Source: Panicum virgatum (taxonomy: Eukaryota > Streptophyta > Magnoliopsida > Poales > Poaceae). From it: a DNA stretch of 64,000 nt. Position numbers and translations under genes: made by a program. Location of the stretch: contig NC_053149.1 of NCBI RefSeq assembly GCF_016808335.1, forward strand, positions 15,179,714-15,243,713, in the 5' to 3' direction. Below are positions 56,326 to 64,000 of this stretch, piece by piece (positions within the stretch are counted from its first letter, which is position 1; every line of letters begins with the position of its first letter). A model generated the notes under the pieces. That model searched no databases. It worked only from the letters and a program-made list of their open reading frames with translations, and was not told the origin of the DNA.

Positions 56326-58208
56326 GTGCCCCTCCTCGGACACGTGGTCCGCCGGTGCAGCGCCGCTAGGAGGAAGACAACGAGCGCGGCGGCGAGCAGC
56401 GTGGGAGGCGGCGCAGGGCAGCTGTGGCTTCCGGCGGCAAGGTGGGGCAGCAGCTTTGGGCGGCGCAGGTTCACGTTCACCCCCCTCCTCCCCATTTGCA
56501 TTTTACTGCAGTTTCCCGCTGTCAAGCATCATCAGCAGAGGCATAAGTTTTATTTCGTGACCGGTTAAATTCAACCAGATGTAGATTGTCTGCTTCGGCA
56601 GGCCTGCAGCACGTTTCACAGTAACTTAACGTCTTTAAGAATCAGTGTAATGTTTTGTTTGAAAGAAAAATTCAGAGGCGTTCTTCATATTCATATTCAG
56701 GGACGAGTTTCTTGTAAAGAGAAAATTCGATATTAAAAGCTAAGACATACTGCTTGTGGACTGTGGCATGGTATTACTGCGAGTGCCATGGTTTCTATTT
56801 TTTAGAGAATAGCATGGTTTCTTTTGTAACCATTATGATTTGAACACCATGATCGCTTCATTATGTGAAAACTTGAGTTTTGTTCCGACAGTTTATTCTG
56901 AACAACATAGCAGTTTTTCTAGTTACAAGTCACAAAAAAAAAGTTTTTCTAGTTACTAGCTTACTGCTGCTCCTAATACCATTCAGTTCAGAGTTCACTA
57001 TTGTGACACGACGAGTTATGTTTTGTGCTTTTTATTAACTTTGTACGTTTTTCCCAGATTTTAATCTTCATCTCGTTTAATTAACGACCCTGGATTGGCG
57101 ATGTTTGTGACCTAAAGGCATGCATTGCTATATCATGGTTCAGTACAAGTACTTGCATACGTAAATGTTTCAGGTTGGCACACTACAGTTGTTTATTTTG
57201 TTCTGTTCACCATATGGCAACCAGAACAATGGATGAAACGTTAATTGCCTGCGTGGCTTAGTTATAGATTCTTGGTTTAGTTTATCTGAATTTCAAATTG
57301 GGTCTTTTTTTTGGCCTGAGAGGCTAGCAAATGCATATATATAGCCATTTCCCAAATTGGGGGAAATGGACCATCCACATAGACACTGTTCATAGTTCCA
57401 CTAAGCAATTCTGATTTAGCTTCTGCTATCTAACTAGCGTGTACCAAAATTCAGCAATAAGATCTTTATTATTCGGAGATGTCATAACTTGATACCATGA
57501 GATGTTAATTGGATGTGTTCCTTTTGTTACGGTACCTTTGAAAACTAATCGAGTCCTTTTGTCTTTTGATTTCTGTTGCAGGCATGGCAGAGTCGATTTG
57601 CAAGGTTCTAGGATAAGTGCAGGCAGTCATGGTGGTCGTGGGCTTCTGAGGTCGCGACCACTGGTGCCCTACAGAGAAGGCCCTCTATCTTATGAGCCCG
57701 CAGTGGTGTGTATGTGCAATATAAAGGCACCACGGTGGATTTCATGGAGTGATGATAATCCAGGTCGGAGGTACTACAGATGCAGCCGAGCAAGGGTAAG
57801 AAATTAGTTTAGTTTGCTTTCCTGCATGTCCATTTGACTTGGCATATGATTTGTTTGATTTCTGATGTATAGACTGAAGGGGACTGTGGCTTCTATGTGT
57901 GGTTTGATCTTGAGCACAAAACATTTATGAAGAATTTACTTTTCGATCTCCGTAATGCTGTTTGGGAGTTGAGGAGCAAAGCGGAGGATATTACTGAGCT
58001 GAAGCAAATCAATGAAATGGTGTCTAGTGAGAATAAAGATAAGGTTTTAGTCCTAAAGGCACAAGAGAGGGACCTGGAGGAGAAGAATAAGCAATTGGTA
58101 CTCCTGGCTAACAAGATCAGTGCAGGGAGTAGGTGTAGTTTATTCTGTTGTGGCTTTGTAATGATGCTTGTTGGCTTGTTCTTTGGCCTGATGTTAGGTG
58201 CCATGTGA
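56326..58208 (+). pseudogene. GRF zinc-finger protein gene with coiled coil and membrane anchor; start unresolved
   Basis: Exons 57582-57795 and 57873-58208 (TGA) join in phase (donor GTAAGA, acceptor TGTATAG). They encode a GRF-type zinc finger, CMCN...WISWSDDNPGRRYYRCSRA then DCGFYVWFD, a coiled coil (RSKAEDITELKQINEMVS, KAQERDLEEKNKQLVLLANK) and a hydrophobic tail (FVMMLVGLFFGLMLGAM) likely to anchor it in a membrane. This domain order is common in grass GRF proteins of unknown function; GRF fingers bind single-stranded nucleic acid in better-known proteins. A candidate first exon ends at 56468 in the matching phase, reading SSVGGGAGQLWLPAARW, but has no in-frame ATG after a TAG at 56317. 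So the true start is elsewhere or lost. It could still be an expressed gene carried by the insertion. Confidence 0.6.
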
Positions 58209-59136
58209 CATATCCATATAACGTGTCTGATCATAATATGCACATGTTTGGGGAGAAGGTTTTGAATGTCCTGATAGAAATAAGTTAAATATTTGATGTA
58301 TGGCACGTGTTCAGTAGATCATAATATCATACTTGAACACCTATGGCACTTCAAAGTTCAATGGTAAAAGATTGGATCAAGCACCCCCTCGTTGCATTTC
58401 TTTGATTTACCTGCCATACCTTTTGTTCACGGTTTCTGTTTCTGAATATCGAGAATACATGTTTGGCAGCTGCCTAATCCGTAGGATGCAGAAAGTCAAA
58501 CTCCACAACCTATGTTTGACGACAGATTCAGTTTTGCAGGTAAAATTTCAGGTAGATTAAACCAGAGTAGCACAGCCCGAATTCCTGGACATGACCACTC
58601 CCCAACGACTCCCAGTAGTAGCCATGGATGTTACATGAAAGCCTTCTTTCATTTTTTTACATATTTGAAATTTTCTTTTCCATGACACCCTACTTTAAAA
58701 ATTCCAGGTAGGTAAATACAGATGCATACTCAGAAAAAAAAACACAAAGCATATAACAGAGATGGCACACACATAGTTGGTCCATACCACAATTTCCTGT
58801 TAAGTGTTCACAAAGCCTATGAGGTAAAATACTTGTTGCACCTTTGGTCAATGCAACATGCTTATAGCCAGAATGGTATAAGATTCAAAAACTAGCAAAT
58901 GAACAAAGCTTACATTGTATTGCATTACTGAAACTGCTCTTGTACAGATTACAATGGCACCACAACTACACCAAGAAGGATGAGACGAAACAACACTATC
59001 AGATCCCTCCATTCAGTAAATTATACACCTCTCAGTTACATGACAAGAAGGTTCAGTCCAACAACAACAGATGGATTGGCAAGATCACAAGAAACAGCTA
59101 TATTGCTTCTGCTGCTTATTCACTCCAGCACTCTTC
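58209..59136. other. between the two carried genes; no feature
   Basis: AT-rich 3' flanks of the convergent GRF gene and minus-strand gene. Short frames only. Confidence 0.4.
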
Positions 59137-59586
59137 TTAGTCATCAACAATAGTTACACCCGGAGGGAGCGTCATTAGTCTCTTAATAACGCATTCCTGA
59201 TCAAGGCCTTGAGGACAACAAAAATACACAACTATAATCAATCCAGAATCGAACATCTCCGGTGTAAATGGTACCATACAGCACAAGATATGACATTACC
59301 TCGTGCTGGCGCCTTAACACAGCATCCCTAGCTTTCACCTGTAAAATAAGGGGGAGGTGAACACATGTAATCTACACCGAAGCAACAAGTATTAAAAGAG
59401 GCTGAAAAGAGTCCCGAGGAAATAAATAATCATACATATTAACATCATCACCGTCAGAGTCACTCCACTTTGCAAAGCCGTCACAAGGCAAGCCCACATC
59501 CAAGTGACCAGCAATGTATTCAACAGAACTGTCAGGGTGCTTCATATCAGCATGTCCACGATTGGTGCAACCATAGCTGTGCTGAC
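59137..59586 (-). CDS. 3' exons of an unidentified gene (partial)
   Basis: Three segments splice in phase: 59586-59444 (acceptor TAATATTAG, donor GTTAAT), 59338-59300 (acceptor TTTTACAG, donor GTAATG) and 59196-59137 (acceptor TTGATCAG, stop TAA at 59137-59139). The first encodes a Cys/His-containing stretch (YGCTNRGHADMKHPDSSVEY, then CDGFAKWSDSDGDD), the last ends RLMTLPPGVTIVDD. Total about 80 residues. I do not recognise the family. An alternative acceptor at 59207 would end sooner. Upstream exons to 60640 were not found, so this may be a captured fragment inside the insertion. Confidence 0.4.
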
Positions 59587-60640
59587 CTAATATTAACAAA
59601 AGAAAAGGTGTCAACTTTGAAGGGTAACCAACCAAGCACAAACACATAAAAATATTAAAGATAATAAGAAGTCTTTATACAGTCATGGTTGTGCAGAAGC
59701 AGTTTGAGATACTATAAATTCAAATTTCCAGGATAATGATGATGCCAAACATGGAGCAAGGGGGCAAACAAACAGGCCAAAATAGCAAAGATCATGTACT
59801 GCAACCAGAAACAGATTACAATTACAGGCAGATAAGTGGATGTTAGTGCAGCAAAACAATTCAACAATACTTAGTTTAAGGTAAAGAGTATATAACAGTA
59901 TATACGTTTTAGCATACCTCTATGGCATTTGGGAATTATTTGCAGTAACCATCTTGTGCAGTTCTTTCAGTTATATGAGTCTTGGGATTTGGGAAGGTGA
60001 CATGTCTAGCCTAGAGGAAGAAGTCACATGTTGATCAGATCACCTTGATTGAAAGTTCTATAGGATATATATGCTGTTCACATATATGATATGTCTCGGT
60101 TGTTCAAATAGCAGTTCAATAAAAAAAGACATTGAATTAATTGCAAATCAACCTTAAAATGTTCACTGACTATTCATAAGAGCATGTGAAACCAGAACAA
60201 GCTTTTACACCGGATTATGTTGATTCAGACCTTGAGAAAGGAAGCAGATTCGGACCTTTAGAAAAGGGAGAACCATTTGGAAGCTAACAGAAAAAAAAAT
60301 GAAAAATGACCAAGTGAACAGTTCAAAATCTAACATCCATAAAAAATGGATATCATCAAGAGACATCCAAGGTCTGAAAAATCTAAGGCAATTGTTTCAG
60401 AGTTAAGACTACTGAATTCACTATGGCATCATGAATGACCTACATCCAGTTAGGGACTGCAGCTGAACATTTACGGAATGTCTCTGAACTATTGTTAAAC
60501 AACAATCTTCATTTAAACAACTATTGTTAAACGTACATCCAGGTTAAACAACAATTATCAAATATTAACTGTATCATACGACAATCATATAGAACCAAAT
60601 TACGGTTTACTGATTCTAGGGTTTAGTAGGATGCAAATTA
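59587..60640. other. insertion interior, no further exon identified
   Basis: AT-rich; only short frames. Pieces of the minus-strand gene above may lie here but no splice-supported exon could be shown. Confidence 0.35.
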
Positions 60641-61203
60641 ATGAAGGGATGAGTCCAGGTGACGAACGGTGCAGAGTACCGGAGGGCAGCCGATCGCCGG
60701 GTGTTCACGCGGCGCTGCTATGGCGGCTTCTGGAGGCCGGCAGCAGCTTGGAGGGAAGCGCCGTCCTCGACGCCGGCCGGAGCAGCCCGGAGGGAGGGAC
60801 GCGTGTTGGAGGCCACCGGGAGCCCGGAGGGACGCGGCGTCCATGAGGCTGGCCGGAGAAGCCCGGAGGGAGCTAGGAACCCGTGCTGGAGGAGGCCGTC
60901 CGGGAGCGCGGAGGGAGCCAGGCGAGGGCACGGCGTCGGCGGCGGGCTGAGCGGCGTCACAGGGCGGCGGGGCGAGCGTCCAGGCCTCCAGGCGAGGGCA
61001 CGGCGTCGGCGGCGGCCTGAACGGCGTCACAGGCTAGGGCGGCGGGGCGAGCGTCAGGTCTCCAGGACTCCGGGCATTAGTGCCTTTTTTTATATTTGAG
61101 GATGCACAATGACAACAATGCCCTTTCAATGATAAAATCAACAAAAAATATTATTTGACATAGGTATTGGGAGGCATTGGAAAATATTGAAAAGTATTTC
61201 CAA

Positions 61204-62323
61204 GCATGATAAAAGAGCTCCATCCGAAATAGTTGCTTAATGATGCCGCACCATGCTGCAGCCACGTGGAATCTTCATTACAAGACTCAATGAAACCAAG
61301 AGCAGCCCATTGATAAATAAGATCCTCTGTTGCCATCTTGTGGCCCTTTGGAAAGATTGCACAATATGTGAAGCATAGCCTTAGGTCCGGCGGCATACTG
61401 CTATAGCTTAGTTTCAAAGATGCAAGCACATCATCGTAGTCTTTTACTGTCGTAGATTTATTCCACATGCCATTCTCTTTTACTGAAACCCATGCCTCAA
61501 AATTCTTGGACCTCAACATGTACCCAAGAACACGAGCTGCCAGTGCCACACCTTGACACTTCATTGCAATCTCCTTCCCAATATTCTCCAAACTTTCTTT
61601 GTCATTATCTTCAAAGCCCACTATCTGCTTAATTATACTCCAGCACACATCAGATGACAGGGGCTCTATGGCGTATGCTTCAGTCGTTTGAATTTTCGAA
61701 GCAATTTCAGCATCTCGTGTGGTTACAATGACATGCACTTTGTTGCGTCCACTGCATAACAATTTTAGGGAACGTTTCAGTTCATCAATCTTAATGGCAC
61801 GGTTCTCCCACAGGTCATCTAAAACAATCAGAATATTCTTAGGAGCAGGTGGATCAGTATCTGGCTCTTGTGTGTTGGTTTGGTGACTCTGGTTGTTCTG
61901 ACGTTCTGATCTTATAAATTCTGCAACTTTATTGGAATCAAATGTTTGGGAATCATAAACCCATGCTTTCTCATAGTCCATGAAGTGGGTATCATTGAAA
62001 AGCAGTTGTGCCAACGTTGTCTTGCCAATGCCTCCGATGCCATAGATCAGAAGGATAATGAAATCTGATGAGGAGCTGGCTTGAGTTAAAAGTGTCATTA
62101 CTTTCGCTTTATCTTGATCCCTTCCTAGGACATCTACCTCTATCACCTCTGACGATGTTTCACGGTCATCAATAAATTGCTGTGCATAGGAACTGTTGCC
62201 TGCCGTGAAACTGAATTGCTGGCGTTGCTTCGAAATATTCTCCAGTCTCTCCCTAACCTCCCTCATCCTATCAGCCATACTAACCTTAGAAGCAGCTGTG
62301 AGATAGAGTTTTAGAACTTTCAA
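61204..62323 (-). pseudogene. NLR gene: NB-ARC exon
   Basis: Opens at 62323 after the acceptor TTTCCTTTCAG and joins exon 1 in phase. Motifs in order: P-loop GIGGIGKTTLAQLLF, kinase-2 NILIVLDDLWE (the DD-x-W form of coiled-coil NLRs), RNBS-B VHVIVTTRDAEI, a GLPL variant CQGVALAA, and RNBS-D LRLCFTYCAIFPKGHKM. It binds ADP/ATP to switch the immune receptor on. Near 61240-61255 a single-base loss shifts the frame just after the STWLQHG segment, and the 5.2-kb insertion starts about 40 bp later. The MHD motif belonging to it is at 53.8 kb. The NB core itself is uninterrupted. Confidence 0.92.
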
Positions 62324-62713
62324 CTGAAAGGAAAAAAAAAAGGTTCTGTTAGCATTATTATATTTGAAGCGAAACACCCAGCTGCGAATTTTATTATCTA
62401 CTCATTTGCGCAAGATGCTTGGCCAAATAGTTTATTCTTTGTATACAAGAAAAACAATGCAAATTAATGGAACTTCAAATAGGCGTACCTTAAAAGAGAT
62501 ATGATGGTTGAAAGGTAACAAATAATCTTTTTACTGCTAATTAGAGACGTCTTTTTATGTTAATTCTCACTAGACACTAGAAAACTAGAGAAATTCTGGG
62601 TATCTCATCCCCATAAAAAGCAAAGCATCTGCAGTATATTTCATTTTCAAAACCGCTAAAATTGTAATAGCACGGATCTCATTGGTTGCTGAATGAACCA
62701 GCAGGGTGCGTAC
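62324..62713 (-). other. NLR intron 1
   Basis: Donor GTACGC at 62708-62713 and acceptor TTTCCTTTCAG; both flanking exons are phase 0. 390 bp, AT-rich, nothing else in it. Confidence 0.75.
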
Positions 62714-63244
62714 CTTCTGCAGAGCTGATTTCCTGGTAGCATTGGCCTCCAGCTCATCGAAGATGTCGGAGGAGGCAGTGGTGAGGCGGTTGAGGCACAG
62801 CTGCACCGACCTGTCCTCGACGGACCGCCTCTCCGCGTCCCCCATCAGCGCCTCGATGGACTCTAGCGCGTCCCTCGAGACACTCCCAATACAGACTCTA
62901 CTTATAGAATCTACTTATAGAATCTAAGTCTCAAACATTCCATCACAAGAAATTATACTTCACAATACAAAGTATGTTATTTTAGTTTATATGGCCCACT
63001 TGTCTCTCTCACATTCATTCTTGATTTACGTGAAGACTTGGAGTCTTGATTTCTCTCCCTCTCTCTTCCATAAATATACTGTCACATCAGTAAAACACAA
63101 TAAATAGGAGACTTAGACTCCATAGTACTCGAGGTCCTTGCGGAACCTCCGGTGCTGCACGGCCACGCCGCCGCCGGCCGCCGCCACCTTGCCGCACACC
63201 ACCTTGACGACGGCGGCGGCGAGCATGCCTCCGATCTCCGCCAT
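62714..63244 (-). pseudogene. NLR gene: exon 1 (Rx-type coiled coil), split by a MITE
   Basis: ATG at 63242-63244 begins MAEIGGMLAAAVVKVVCGK, and the frame continues to QHRRFRKDLEY, the start of an Rx N-terminal domain. After the MITE (62880-63127) the domain resumes with ALESIEALMGDAERRSVEDR, QLCLNRLTTASSDIFDELE (the EDVID-like position) and ends at donor AAG|GTACGC. This domain pairs with downstream partners and forms the signalling tip of the resistosome. Within the MITE a stop comes six codons after the break, and the restored frame on the far side does not match, so normal translation is lost. Confidence 0.85.
62880..63127. mobile_element. MITE inside NLR exon 1
   Basis: 248 bp flanked on both sides by CTCGAG (62874-62879 and 63128-63133), a possible 6-bp target duplication. 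It starts ACACTCCCAATACAGACTC and ends GACTTAGACTCCATAGTA. ACTTATAGAATCT is doubled at the left. AT-rich, non-coding. The resemblance to a common grass MITE with CACTCCCAAT ends is from memory. Confidence 0.65.
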
Positions 63245-64000
63245 GGCTGCTGCTGCTGCTCGCGCCCACGCCTTCGGTCCGCCGCGCCGCGCTCCGGGTC
63301 TCCGGTGGCGGTCGCCTTGGCTTAGAACGCGTGGGGAACGGGACGGGAGTTCCTACGCGGCTATCTATGCCCAGTGTAATGGTCCTGTTTGGTTATCTTT
63401 ATTCCAACATTTTTCAAGAAAAGAATTTTGCATGGATGGTGGCCTAAATGAAGTCTATTTGCAAAAAAATTTCAGGAATTGGTGTAACTTTTCACGACGA
63501 ATCTAATGACAGTAATTAATCGATGATTTGCTACAGTGGCGTTACAGTAACTGTCCTCTAATCGTGCGGTCAAAGGTCCCATTAGATTCTTCAGGGTTCC
63601 TAGCGCGGGGGTTCTGAAGTTGATTTTGTAAACTGACTTTGTTTGACATCGTAATTAGTGGTCAAAGTACGTACTAGCTCATTCTAGAGAAGAACCAAGG
63701 CCAATGGTTGACTGCCGGTCAATGGCGAAGGCTGTCGTCCACACTGATGTCTGTCGGGTCTGTGGATGCGGTGGCTTAGGGATGGAAACGGTCGGTGAAA
63801 GACTCCACCACTTTTACTTTCACATTTTTTTTATCGGAAACGAAAGCGGTACGGTATTTTCGAAAATGAAAGCGGTGCCGGTATTCCGGTAATTTCGAAA
63901 ACGGAAATATACGGTCGAGAACACATCGATAACGGTCGAAACCCATCAAAACAGTATTTAAAAAATGATAAACATATCAAACAATAGAGCATAACATTAA
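63245..64000. other. upstream of the NLR; MITE remnant and start of a hAT element
   Basis: 63380-63600 begins GGTCCTGTTTGG and contains ACGACGAATCTAATGACAG and TTGCTACAGTGGCG phrases of a common grass MITE. At 63777 TAGGGATGGAAACGG begins what looks like a hAT element with many ACGGTA/GAAAACGG words; it runs off the window. No other gene. The NLR promoter should lie in 63245-63400 but no clear TATA box was found. Confidence 0.45.

Larger units (their letters stand above)
55931..61203. mobile_element. 5.2-kb insertion in the NLR gene, probably Mutator-like, carrying host-type genes
   Basis: Left edge GAGAAATTTTACAATGCTTGG and, inverted, right edge CCAAGCATGATAAAAGAG form degenerate terminal repeats. 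Flanking NLR sequence is repeated on both sides (CATCCCCAAGAG left, CATCCGAAATAG right), like an aged 9-bp or longer target duplication. TAGGTATTGGGAG also occurs near both ends (56011 and 61156), in direct orientation. It holds a GRF zinc-finger gene (plus), exons of a second gene (minus) and a GC-rich end (60640-61075) with a 70-bp tandem duplication. No transposase was found. Boundaries are approximate. Confidence 0.5.

Overview
This is nuclear DNA from a grass (Poaceae, probably panicoid; species not resolvable by eye). The evidence is the density of grass-type LTR retrotransposons (SIRE and Ale-like Ty1-copia, Tekay-like Ty3-gypsy), CACTA, Mutator, hAT, Tourist and Stowaway-type elements, an R2R3-MYB gene with its usual conserved intron, and a monocot-type coiled-coil NLR. 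There are no bacterial features. Only one ordinary intact host gene is visible: the MYB of subgroup 21 on the minus strand at 5045-6137. The other host locus is an NLR disease-resistance gene on the minus strand between about 49.0 and 63.2 kb. It is broken by a MITE in exon 1, a roughly 5.2-kb insertion at the NB-ARC/LRR junction and a 2.5-kb LTR inside the LRR region, plus stops and frameshifts.

Layout. 1-2.7 kb: the 5' end of a decayed SIRE-type copia element (minus strand) with its LTR. 2.7-5 kb: GC-rich repeats, then AT-rich DNA. 5-6.3 kb: the MYB gene. 6.4-7.7 kb: two MITEs and a small CACTA element stacked upstream of it. 8.5-12.9 kb: a complete non-autonomous LTR retrotransposon (5-bp target duplication CAAGT) whose 5' LTR is split by a Mutator-like element that duplicated the LTR's TATA region. 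13-23 kb: several small DNA transposons and no convincing gene. 23.5-25.1 kb: a SIRE-like solo LTR (target duplication CTTTG). 25-28 kb: no gene, short repeats. 28.0-43.9 kb: a nested pair, in which an Ale-like copia element with 111-bp LTRs (target duplication CATAT) was itself hit by an 11.5-kb Tekay-like gypsy element (target duplication GTCGC). 44-49 kb: a possible Helitron with gene scraps, a deleted LINE and a tandem duplication. 49-63.2 kb: the NLR locus, containing a carried-in gene with a GRF zinc finger. The last 220 bp start a hAT element.

The most striking pattern is in the LTRs. Three retrotransposon families carry clusters of 13-15-bp odd-length palindromes, each with its own sequence but the same architecture. 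In the SIRE-type LTR (2278-2571) and the Tekay-type LTR (51709-52610) neighbouring palindromes start exactly 22 bp apart in every clear pair. In the SIRE solo LTR the recurring spacing is 33 bp. In the Tekay-type LTR they sit in a 96-bp tandem repeat together with a 22-bp hairpin. This regular spacing looks like an array of phased protein-binding sites, though that function is inferred.
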